From: CAYGDP01 sp964348665
GTDB lineage: Bacteria; Verrucomicrobiota; Verrucomicrobiia; Palsa-1439; CAYGDP01
Length of the DNA stretch: 64,000 nucleotides
Direction of reading: 5' to 3'
NCBI GenBank assembly: GCA_964348665.1
Contig: CAYGDP010000010.1
Location: 1 to 64,000 of the forward strand
The notes under the pieces were generated by a model that was not told the DNA's origin, made no database searches, and saw nothing but the letters and a program-made list of their open reading frames with translations. Shown here one piece after another: positions 50,610 through 58,641 of the stretch (positions are counted from its first letter, which is position 1; each line of letters starts with the position of its first letter). Position numbers and translations under genes: made by a program.

Positions 50610-51560
50610 ATGCCCGACTTCGACAAAGTCGTCGTTGTTACCCGTAAGACCGCTCTCGAAGAACTGGTCGAGCGATTTAACACGCGCGACCAGGCGCGGT
50701 TCTACATCGAACACCTTGGCGCGTCCTTCGCCGATTATCAGGCTTCGCATGACACCTATCATGCCGCCGTCAAACGCGTTCGGGCCGCGTTGCCCGACGG
50801 CGTGCGCAGCCAGTTCATCGAACGCGCGTTTCTGCCGATGTTTCTCTTTGGCGAACGCGATCTCGCCGTGACGCTGGGCCCGGATGGCCTCGTCGTCAAC
50901 ACCGCGAAATATCTCAACGGCCAACCTCTTTTGGCGCTCAATCCCGACCCGCAACGCATTGACGGGGTTCTCGTGCCGTTCATCGCCGACAAGTCCATCG
51001 CGCTCCTCGCGCGGGCTGTTCGCGGCAAATTTAGTCTCAAACGCATCTCGATGGCCAAGGCGGAACTAAACAACGGCCAGGTCCTCCTCGGACTTAACGA
51101 CCTCTTCATTGGCCAGCGCACGCACATCAGCGCGCGGTATCGGCTGAAATTCCGCAAGAAATCCGAAGACCAATCCTCCAGCGGCATCATCGTCAGCACG
51201 GGCGCAGGGTCAACGGGCTGGTTCCGCTCCATCCTCACGGGGGCGGCGGGCATCATCGAGAAATTCTCGAAAGCCGACGCCGTTCGCGCCGCGCGCGATC
51301 AGTATCGGTTTGATTGGGAATCGGAGCAGCTCTACTTTTCCGTGCGCGAACCGTTCATCAGCAAAACCAGCGCGGCCACGCTCGTCTTTGGCCAACTGGA
51401 GCGGCGCGACCGATTGGAGATCACCTCGCAGATGCCGCAGAATGGGGTCATCTTCAGCGACGGCATCGAAACCGACTACCTCGAATTCAACAGCGGAACA
51501 CTCGCCCGCGTCGGGTTAGCCGACAAAAAACTGAATCTCATCAGTTCGATTTCAGCATAG
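50610..51560 (+). CDS. NAD-kinase-like protein with altered GGDGT motif
   Basis: This 316-aa protein starts at the ATG at 50610. The C-half resembles NAD/diacylglycerol kinase folds: SSGIIVSTGAGSTGWFRS corresponds to the STPTGSTAY loop, and NGVIFSDGIETDYLEF to the last strand. The place of GGDGT reads LGPDGLVVN, keeping the Asp and the second Gly but losing the first GG. The N-terminal 70 residues are helical and not typical. Kinase activity is therefore uncertain. The tight pairing with an SPFH protein suggests a membrane-associated module. Confidence 0.68.
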   Translation: MPDFDKVVVVTRKTALEELVERFNTRDQARFYIEHLGASFADYQASHDTYHAAVKRVRAALPDGVRSQFIERAFLPMFLFGERDLAVTLGPDGLVVNTAKYLNGQPLLALNPDPQRIDGVLVPFIADKSIALLARAVRGKFSLKRISMAKAELNNGQVLLGLNDLFIGQRTHISARYRLKFRKKSEDQSSSGIIVSTGAGSTGWFRSILTGAAGIIEKFSKADAVRAARDQYRFDWESEQLYFSVREPFISKTSAATLVFGQLERRDRLEITSQMPQNGVIFSDGIETDYLEFNSGTLARVGLADKKLNLISSISA

Positions 51561-51662
51561 AACCCGTTTCGATGGTTTCGGATGATGTAAGGCAAACTCA
51601 ACCCTGTGGATGAAAAAGATTTTTCTCGCGGCGGCGGTTTCTCCCGCCTAGAATCCAGAGGC

Positions 51663-52196
51663 GTGCCAGAGCCAAACATCGTTTATTTCGATCTCGAAAC
51701 CCAGAAGAGCGCCGAAGAAGTCGGTGGCTGGGACAAAATCCGCGACATGAAGATGTCGGTTGGTGTGATTTTTGAGGAAGCCAGTCAGCGCTATTGCATT
51801 TTCAGCGAGGCACAGGTTGACGACCTCATCGGCTCGCTCGCGGCTGCCGATCTGGTCGTCGGTTTCAATGTCGTCCGATTCGATTACGAAGTCTTGCGCG
51901 GCTACGGCAAGTTCGCTGCGCCCAAGACGCTGGATATGTTGGTCGAGGTGCAAAAAACACTTGGTCATCGCCTTACGCTGGATTCCCTGGCGCAAGCCAC
52001 CCTGGGCTCGACAAAAACGGCCGATGGATTGGAAGCGATTCGATGGTTCAAGGAAGGTCAACTGGTCAAGATCGCCGAGTATTGCTGTTACGACGTGAAG
52101 ATCACGCGCGAGCTGTTTCTGCATGGGCGCGAAAAAAAGAAGCTTTTCTATTCCAGCCGGGACGGCGACAAGCGCGTCGTTTCTGTCCACTGGTAG
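51663..52196 (+). CDS. DEDD-type (RNase H-fold) exonuclease-like protein
   Basis: This protein is about 177 aa, taking the GTG at 51663 just before the first motif; the frame is open to a GTG at 51606. The acidic motifs are YFDLETQ (Exo I), GFNVVRFDYEVLRGY (Exo II) and YCCYDVKITRELFLHG (Exo III), as in DnaQ-like and YprB-type 3'-5' exonucleases. In larger relatives this domain is fused to a helicase; here it stands alone. The substrate is unknown. It is convergent with the lpd gene. Confidence 0.75.
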   Translation: MPEPNIVYFDLETQKSAEEVGGWDKIRDMKMSVGVIFEEASQRYCIFSEAQVDDLIGSLAAADLVVGFNVVRFDYEVLRGYGKFAAPKTLDMLVEVQKTLGHRLTLDSLAQATLGSTKTADGLEAIRWFKEGQLVKIAEYCCYDVKITRELFLHGREKKKLFYSSRDGDKRVVSVHW

Positions 52197-52217
52197 GCTT
52201 CCCCGGCAACTCACCCC

Positions 52218-53603
52218 TTATCGCAACGGGCGCGCCAGATGAAGGGGTTGACCTGTCGCGATCGCTTCGGCGGCTTCCGTGATGGCTTCGTTGAAGGTCG
52301 GGTGGGCGGTGATCAGCTCCGTGATCTGACCGGCCGTGATGCCGTGTTGGATCGCCATCGCGAGAACGCCAATCTGTTCGCTCGCCGCTCCTCCGAGGAT
52401 GTGGCCGCCGAGAAGTTTGCCTGTCTCCGCATCGGCGATGAGTTTTACGAATCCCTCGGTTTCTCCAACCGCCGCTGCTTTGCCGAGAGCCGCAAACGGG
52501 AATTTACCGATCTTTATCTCGCGACCTCGCGCGCGCGCTTGCGCCTCGGTCAATCCAACCGTCGCGATTTCGGGTTGGGTGAAGACGCACGCCGGAACCA
52601 CATCGTACCGAAGGGAATGGGCATCGCCGCCGAGTATGTTTTGGACGGCAACCGTTGCCTGTGCAAGCCCCACATGAGCCAGCATCGGCGCCCCAGTGAT
52701 GTCGCCCACCGCATAAATGCCAGCCGCACAGGTCCGAAGATGGTCGTCCACGCGAAGAAATCTTCCGCGATCGTCGAGAGCAAGGTTTTCCGATTCACGA
52801 TCAAACGTGTCGGTGTTAGGGAGGCGACCCACGGCGACGAGTACGACATCGGCATCGGACAAGTCGGCGGCGCTGGCGAGTCGCGTGGATGTCTTGATCT
52901 CAATGCCTTGCTTGCTGAAACTCCGGGCGAGCGCACTGGCAATGTCCGAATCCAATCCGGGCAGAAGTTGATCGGTCATTTCGTAAATCGCAACTTTGCT
53001 GCCGAGCGCGGCAAAGAAGCTGGCAAATTCACAGCCGATATACCCGCCGCCAACAATCGCAAGCCGGGCAGGGATTCGGTCGAGTCGCAGGATTTGATCG
53101 CTGTTCAATATCCGCCTGCCGCCTGTCTCGATGCTCCCGTCGGGGTAGGTTTCGAATCCCGCCAACGACGCCGGACGCGATCCGGTGGCAATGATGAGTT
53201 TTGGCGCGATCAGGATTCGGTCGCCAACCGCAACCTGTTTGTTGCCAAGAAGCCTGCCGCGCCCTGGAACGATGCAGACGCCCGCTTTCTGGAGCAGAAA
53301 ATCGAGGCTCTTGGTAATGGCGGCAACGATTTTTTGCTGGCGCTCGATGAGCCGAGGGAGAGATGGGGACGACACCGTCATATCGAGCGCGAAATCGCCC
53401 GCGTGCTGGGCGAGACGATGGAGATCCGCGCTGGCAAGAAGGGCTTTCGTGGGGATACAACCGGAGTGGAGGCAGACCCCGCCAATTTGTTTGCCGTCCA
53501 CGAGCGCGACCCGGGCGCCTCGCCGAGCGGCGCGAAGCGCAGCGGAATAGCCGCCGGGACCAGCACCGAGAATCACAAGATCATAAGACTCTGCATCTGC
53601 CAT
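52218..53603 (-). CDS. lpd: Dihydrolipoamide dehydrogenase (E3)
   Basis: This 461-aa protein starts at the ATG at 53603; an in-frame TTG precedes it. The FAD site is VILGAGPGGYSAALRA, the redox pair is C44 and C49 in GGVCLHSGCIPTKAL, the NAD site is LAIVGGGYIGCEFASFFAALG, then GIYAVGDITG, and the catalytic His-Glu lies in AHPTFNEAITEA. It reoxidises lipoyl groups of 2-oxoacid dehydrogenase or glycine cleavage complexes. No E1/E2 genes are in the window. Confidence 0.92.
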   Translation of the reverse strand: MADAESYDLVILGAGPGGYSAALRAARRGARVALVDGKQIGGVCLHSGCIPTKALLASADLHRLAQHAGDFALDMTVSSPSLPRLIERQQKIVAAITKSLDFLLQKAGVCIVPGRGRLLGNKQVAVGDRILIAPKLIIATGSRPASLAGFETYPDGSIETGGRRILNSDQILRLDRIPARLAIVGGGYIGCEFASFFAALGSKVAIYEMTDQLLPGLDSDIASALARSFSKQGIEIKTSTRLASAADLSDADVVLVAVGRLPNTDTFDRESENLALDDRGRFLRVDDHLRTCAAGIYAVGDITGAPMLAHVGLAQATVAVQNILGGDAHSLRYDVVPACVFTQPEIATVGLTEAQARARGREIKIGKFPFAALGKAAAVGETEGFVKLIADAETGKLLGGHILGGAASEQIGVLAMAIQHGITAGQITELITAHPTFNEAITEAAEAIATGQPLHLARPLR

Positions 53604-53702
53604 CAAAGCGCTTGTAACATGGCGGCAAAAAAATTAGTAGCGACAAAACGCTGATGGAAAGAGCATCGCTGTGTAACGAATGGTGGATCATTGAGCATGC
53701 GC

Positions 53703-54680
53703 TCAATCCACGCCCCGGGACCCGGCGGACAAGGCATCGGCTCGCTGTTGCACTCGGCGGTTTGGGTAATTTTTCAAATAATCGCGCATCTGCACGATGC
53801 TTTCCTTGTCCGACACCTCGGCGGCAAGCGTCTCCGCCTTTTCAAAAATCTTCTGCGCGCGAAACGTGGTCATGGCCCATTGGAGATGGGATTCTTTGCT
53901 CACGACAACAATGCGAGGGATGCCGAGTGGCTCAAGCATTTTTGCCGAGAGCGTCGCGTTTTCTCCCGTGCTGGTCGATTCTTCCTCCAACAACATTCGG
54001 CTCGCGGGCACGCCGCGCGACATCGCCACCAACGCCATCATTCGCGCCTCGGATATTTTGCCGCGGGTTGGTCCGCCGGTCAGGAGTATGACTCCGCCAT
54101 CATTCTTCTTCAAATATTCCACGGCCTTCAGGACGCGTTTCACGGTATCCACCGTTGGCGTCGTCTCATCCAGCGGTTCATTGCCGAGCACCACGAGGGC
54201 ATAAATTGGTTTCTGTCCGCTGGATAATTCCTCCACCCACGGGAGAGATTGCGGTGATACGTCGGTCACCGTCGCGCCTTGCTGCGCCAAGGCAATGCGT
54301 TGCGCATCGGTAAACTCCGAAACAATCACTACGTCGGCCTGGTTCAGTCCGACCGAGTGCAGGAGAATCTTCGCGTACGCGCCCGCGATTGTGTTCTTGG
54401 TCTCGAGAATTATCTGCGCCTTGTGTCCACCGGCTTCCCACATCGCACCGGCGCCGGTTACTCGCTCGATAAATCCGCGTGATGGCAACGTCTTCGAATC
54501 CGCGTCATCCACTCGCACGACCAATCGCGGCGCGTTACCTGTCAGATTTACCATGGGTGACGGCGACGCTGGAGAGCCTGGCATTGGCGGCTGTGCGATC
54601 CAGAGGACGATACCGCACACGGCCAGCCCGCAGGCCAAGACCAGCGGCCACAGCGCAGGGTGGGAACGGGGGATACCCAT
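53703..54680 (-). CDS. YdcF-like (DUF218) membrane-anchored protein
   Basis: This 325-aa protein starts at the ATG at 54680, giving MGIPRSHPALWPLVLACG and then a membrane helix; the frame extends upstream to 54743. The C-half is a DUF218 domain: YALVVLGNEPLD, VILLTGGPTRGKISEARMMA, LLEEESTSTGENATLSAKML and IVVVSKESHLQWAMTTF. The N-half (about 95-190) contains LETKNTIAGAYAKILL and VVIVSEFTDAQRI and looks like a degenerate copy of the same fold. YdcF-type proteins bind nucleotides or act in envelope pathways. A piece of its 5' end is repeated at 60574-60620. Confidence 0.78.
   Translation of the reverse strand: MGIPRSHPALWPLVLACGLAVCGIVLWIAQPPMPGSPASPSPMVNLTGNAPRLVVRVDDADSKTLPSRGFIERVTGAGAMWEAGGHKAQIILETKNTIAGAYAKILLHSVGLNQADVVIVSEFTDAQRIALAQQGATVTDVSPQSLPWVEELSSGQKPIYALVVLGNEPLDETTPTVDTVKRVLKAVEYLKKNDGGVILLTGGPTRGKISEARMMALVAMSRGVPASRMLLEEESTSTGENATLSAKMLEPLGIPRIVVVSKESHLQWAMTTFRAQKIFEKAETLAAEVSDKESIVQMRDYLKNYPNRRVQQRADALSAGSRGVD
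54634..54680 (-). repeat. Direct repeat copy 1: 5' end of the YdcF-like gene
   Basis: These 47 bases encode M-x-IPRSHPALW-x-LVLA and are about 80-85% identical to 60574-60620 in the same orientation, 5940 bases away. The two copies bracket the whole two-component cluster. Confidence 0.7.
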
Positions 54681-55059
54681 ACGCGCGAGTCTAACAAAAG
54701 AGCTTTCTCCAAGCAGCCAGAAAACATGTAACGACGTATCCAACCGGCCATTACTCGTAGAGCGCTTTTCTTCTCCAGGATCGCGGCATCATCTACACCG
54801 ATTGTCGTGAGTGATGTCGAAGTTTTGCCGAGGCAATGTGGTCAACAAAGCAAGGGGGGTCAGTGAATCGTGCTAGGGGTATTTCCTTATATACGAAAAG
54901 GTTTAACTCTCTCATTCTTAAGTGGGATCGACCTTTTCTAGGTCGTGCGTTGTATCGGTTCATTGGAAACGGAAGGGCAACACAGTCGTCGAGGTGCTGA
55001 AGAAAGTTCTATTCTGACTGGAACAGCACCGCACGAGGGTGGAGCCAGAAAAAGGAGAC
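54681..55059. other. Intergenic region upstream of the signalling cluster
   Basis: This 379-base non-coding stretch lies between the divergent YdcF-like gene and the truncated receiver gene. It contains a small perfect hairpin, CGACCTTTTCTAGGTCG (54929-54945), and a locally AT-rich part at about 54885-54925 where a promoter for the signalling operon would be expected. I could not assign convincing -35/-10 boxes. An AAAGGAG ribosome site at 55051-55057 serves the ATG at 55060. Confidence 0.5.
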
Positions 55060-55365
55060 ATGAGCGGAAACAATTCATATCCCGCCGATGAATTGTTGGA
55101 TAATTCGCCCGACCCCGTGCTTACTCTCGATCTGCCCGACCGGAGCGGCATCGAGGTTCTCGAGGAAATTCGCCGCCGCAACGGCGGGAGCGAGGTTTTC
55201 ATATTGACCAATCACACTGCACCCGGCTTTCGCGAGCGTTGCCTGCGCGCGGGCGCAAACCACTTTCTAAACAAATCAAAAGACTTCGAAAAAATGGCAA
55301 AGCTTCTCCGCCAACCTCGTTTACTCCCCAAACGAAAATCCGAGAAAACAGGGAAGAAAGAATAA
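55060..55365 (+). CDS. N-terminally truncated response-regulator receiver
   Basis: This 101-aa protein takes the ATG at 55060, after AAAGGAG. The receiver core from strand 3 onward is present: LTLDLPDRSGIEVLEEI with putative phospho-acceptor D24, EVFILTNHT (switch Thr) and HFLNKSK (conserved Lys). Strand 1 and the acidic pair that binds Mg are missing; the frame does not continue into such a sequence upstream. It may be a decaying gene or an atypical single-domain partner. Two bases separate it from the kinase gene, so it is in the operon. Confidence 0.7.
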   Translation: MSGNNSYPADELLDNSPDPVLTLDLPDRSGIEVLEEIRRRNGGSEVFILTNHTAPGFRERCLRAGANHFLNKSKDFEKMAKLLRQPRLLPKRKSEKTGKKE

Positions 55366-55367
55366 TC

Positions 55368-58228
55368 ATGAAAAAGACAACCAGAAAAATCAGCGCGGAG
55401 ATGCCCGTCGTGGAGACGACCCAGGATAACGCCTTGGCAGGCACAACGATTATGCCCCCCTCGTCGTTTCTGCAAAACATCCTCGAATCTTCCACCGAGT
55501 ATTCCATCATCGGCAAGGATCTCGACGGGAAAATTCTGTTCTGGAACGAGGGCGCGCGCCGTCTCTATGGCTATGAACCCGAAGAGGTCGTCGGCAAAGC
55601 GAACTCATCGATGCTGCACGTGCCCGAAGACGTGAAATCGGACAAACATCGCCAAATCATGCAGATCGCGCTGCGCGAGGGCAAATGGGAAGGAACCGTC
55701 ACGCGCGTGCGCAAGAACGGTCAGCGATTCCATGCGCGAATTGTCATCACCCCCCGCTGCGATGCCCACGGCAAGCCCATCGGCCTGCTGCTGATGTCGA
55801 AGGACATCACCAACGAACAGCGTTTTGCGGACGAGATTCGTCGCGCCAAGCTGTTTGATAGCGCCATCGTTGGCGACGCTCGGGAAGCCGTGAATTTCAT
55901 CACCAACATCCTCGAATCCTCCACGGAGTATTCGGTCATCGGCAAGGACCTCGACGGGAAAATCCTCCTCTGGAACGAGGGCGCGCGCCGTCTCTATGGC
56001 TATGAACCCGAAGAGGTCGTTGGCAAGGCGAACTCATCGATGCTGCACGTGCCCGAAGACGTGAAATCGGACAAACATCGCCAAATCATGCAGATCGCGC
56101 TGCGCGAGGGCAAATGGGAAGGTACACTCAATCGCATCCGGAAAAACGGACAACGCTTTATCGCCCGGCTCGTCATCACACCTCGCCGAGATAGTTCGGG
56201 CAAGGCCATAGGATTTCTGCTGATCTCGAAGGACATCTCGGATGAAATTCGCCTGACGGAGGAACTCAAAGCCACGCAATTTTACGCCCGAAGTTTGATC
56301 GAAGCCAGTCTCGACCCACTGGTCACCATCAGCCCCGACGGCAAAATCACGGACGTCAACGCCGCTTCTGTGGAAGCGACGGGCGCGCCGCGTGAAAAGT
56401 TGATCGGGACGGATTTTTCCGATTATTTCACCGAACCAGACAAGGCGCGGGAGGGGTATCAACGCGTCTTCTCGGAAGGGTTCGTCCGTGATTACCCTCT
56501 GGCCATTCGCCACGTCTCGGGGCGCATCACCGACGTTCTCTACAACGCGAGCTTGTACAAGGATGACAAGGGTAGTGTGCTGGGTGTGTTTGCCGCGGCG
56601 CGCGACGTGACCGCGCAGAAACAAGCATCACAGTACGCCCGCAGTTTGATCGAGGCCAGCCTCGATCCGCTGGTGACCATCAGCCCCGACGGCAAGATTA
56701 CGGATGTCAATGAGGCCTCCGCCCAAGCCACGGGCGTACCGCGGGAACAACTCATCGGGACGGATTTTTCCGATTACTTCACTGAACCGGACAAGGCGCG
56801 AGAAGGTTATCAACGCGTCTTCTCGGAAGGGTTCGTGCGCGACTATCCGCTGGCCATTCGCCACGTCTCGGNNNNNNNNNNNNNNNNNNNNNNNNNNNNN
56901 NNNNNNNNNNNNNNNNNNNNNNNNNNNNNNNNNNNNNNNNNNNNNNNNNNNNNNNNNNNNNNNNNNNNNNNGTCTTCTCGGAAGGGTTCGTGCGCGACTA
57001 TCCGCTGGCCATTCGCCACGTCTCGGAGCGCATCACTGACGTTCTCTACAACGCCAGTGTGTACAAAGATGAGAAGGGAAAGGTATTGGGGATCTTCGCC
57101 GCGGCTCGTGATGTAACGGGCCGCAAAATGGCCGAGGAATTGCAGCGCGCTTCGTCGGCGTACGCGCGCAGTTTGATCGAGGCCAGTCTCGATCCTCTGG
57201 TCACCATCAGTCCCGATGGCAAGATCACGGACGTCAACGAGGCCTCGGCCCAGGCCACGGGCGTACCGCGGGAACACCTCATCGGGACGGATTTTTCCGA
57301 TTACTTCACCGAACCAGACAAGGCGCGCCAAGGCTACCAGCGGGTTTTTTCGGAGGGATTCGTGCGGGACTATCCATTGGCTATTCGCCATGTCTCAGGC
57401 CGGATCGCGGACGTTCTGTACAACGCCAGCGTCTTTCGGGATGACAAGGGCGGTGTGCTGGGTGTGTTTGCCGCAGCGCGCGACGTGACCGAGCGCAAAC
57501 GATTCGAGGAATCCCTCGAAAAAGCCAATCGCATGAAGAGCGAATTTCTTGCCAACATGAGCCACGAGCTTCGTACGCCGCTCAATGGGATCATCGGTTT
57601 TAGCGAGTTTCTGGTGGATCAAAAGCCGGGCAAGCTTAACGCAAAACAGGCGGAGTATCTCACCGACATCCTCAATAGCAGTCGCCACCTGCTTCAACTG
57701 ATCAACGACGTGCTCGACCTGGCCAAAGTGGAAGCCGGCCGAATGGAGTTGAATCCGGAACCGTTTAACCTGGCCAAATCCATCGAGGAAGTCTGCGCCG
57801 TCGCCAAGGCCATTGCCCAAAAGAAACACATCGCATTGCGATTACAGGTTGCTGAAAACTTGAGCGACGTCAGCCTTGACCAGCAAAAGTTCAAGCAGGT
57901 CATCTATAATCTGCTCTCCAACGCCGTCAAATTCACCGACGAGGGCGGTCAGGTGAGTGTCTCTGTGAGTTTCGCGGACGCCAACCACTTCCGCGTTTCG
58001 GTCAGGGATTCAGGGATTGGCATCAAGCCGGATGACATTCGCCGGTTGTTCAAGGAATTCGAGCAATTGGAGGCTGGCACGGCACGACGGTATGAGGGGA
58101 CGGGATTGGGACTGGCGTTGACCAAGAAACTCGTCGAACTGCAAGGTGGCTCAATCCAAGTGGAGAGTGAAGTGGGCAAGGGCAGCACTTTCAGCGTAAT
58201 ACTTCCTCTCATCCTGAAAGAATCCTGA
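55368..58228 (+). CDS. Multi-PAS sensor histidine kinase, interrupted by an assembly gap
   Basis: The ATG at 55368 is two bases after the receiver stop. There are two near-identical PAS-A units (period 429 bp, starting about 55481 and 55910; SSTEYS-x-IGKDLDGKI) and then PAS-B units starting at 56283, 56634 and 57161 (YARSLIEASLDPLVTISPDG). HisKA has its His codon at 57563 (MSHELRTPLNGIIGFSEF), and HATPase_c contains NLLSNAVKFTDEGG, DSGIGIKPDD and GTGLGLALTKKLVELQGG. The protein is soluble, with no membrane helix. The 100 N at 56872-56971 shift the written frame. Merging the identical 55-bp flanks restores one frame of 901 residues. The ligands of the PAS domains are unknown. Confidence 0.85.
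55481..56338 (+). repeat. Tandem PAS-A duplication (429-bp unit)
   Basis: Two in-frame copies of a 143-codon PAS plus linker unit are nearly identical at the DNA level over about 220 bases (for example the stretch encoding NEGARRLYGYEPEEVVGKAN). They diverge afterwards (TVTRVRKNGQ versus TLNRIRKNGQ). This points to recent duplication or gene conversion. Confidence 0.85.
56283..57511 (+). repeat. Tandem PAS-B units (351-bp unit), at least three copies
   Basis: Units start at 56283, 56634 and 57161, and part of a unit follows the N gap at 56972. The first period is 351 bp (117 codons). After collapsing the gap overlap the next is 372 bp, the extra seven codons being linker. Sequence identity between copies is very high, which explains the assembly break. 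Confidence 0.85.
56872..56971. other. 100-N scaffold gap
   Basis: Exactly 100 undetermined bases, the usual placeholder for a gap of unknown size. The 55 bases before it (56817-56871) are identical to the 55 bases after it (56972-57026) and in the same codon phase. The true distance may therefore be an overlap rather than a gap. Confidence 0.98.
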
Positions 58229-58230
58229 AC

Positions 58231-58641
58231 ATGAAAAATACCATACTCATCGTGGACGACAATCCAACCAACCTGAAGTTGGCCGCCGACGTGCTGGAGT
58301 ATGAAGGATACATCCTCCAGAGAGCTGAAGATGCGGAGGAAGCGATGGCGATCATCAAACGATCTCCACCGGACTTGATCCTGATGGACATCGCGTTGCC
58401 AGGCATGGACGGGTTAACGCTCACCCGGAAGCTTAAGGCTGATCCCGCCACGCAACATATCCGCATCATGGCGCTGACCTCTTTTGCGATGAAGGGCGAC
58501 GACAAAAAAGCCTTCGATGCAGGATGCGACAGCTATCTCACCAAACCCATCGATACCCGCAAACTTCCCCAACAAGTCGCTGAGGTGCTGACGCAAAAAG
58601 ACAACCACCCGAAGGGAACCAATGAAAATTCTGATCGCTGA
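58231..58641 (+). CDS. Single-domain response regulator (DivK/CheY-like)
   Basis: This 136-aa protein has its ATG two bases after the kinase stop. The acidic pair is LIVDDNPTN, the phospho-acceptor is D53 in LILMDIALPGMDG, the switch Thr is in IMALTSFAMKGD and the Lys is in SYLTKPIDTRKL. This is a complete receiver of the type often partnered with hybrid or multi-PAS kinases. No output domain is present. Its last 20 bases overlap the start of the next gene. Confidence 0.93.
   Translation: MKNTILIVDDNPTNLKLAADVLEYEGYILQRAEDAEEAMAIIKRSPPDLILMDIALPGMDGLTLTRKLKADPATQHIRIMALTSFAMKGDDKKAFDAGCDSYLTKPIDTRKLPQQVAEVLTQKDNHPKGTNENSDR

Noticed and set aside
55239..57116. Apparent frameshift or two separate kinase genes around the N-run
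   Set aside because: The 100 N are a placeholder. The identical 55-bp flanks have equal codon phase and merge into one frame, so this is an assembly artefact rather than a mutation.
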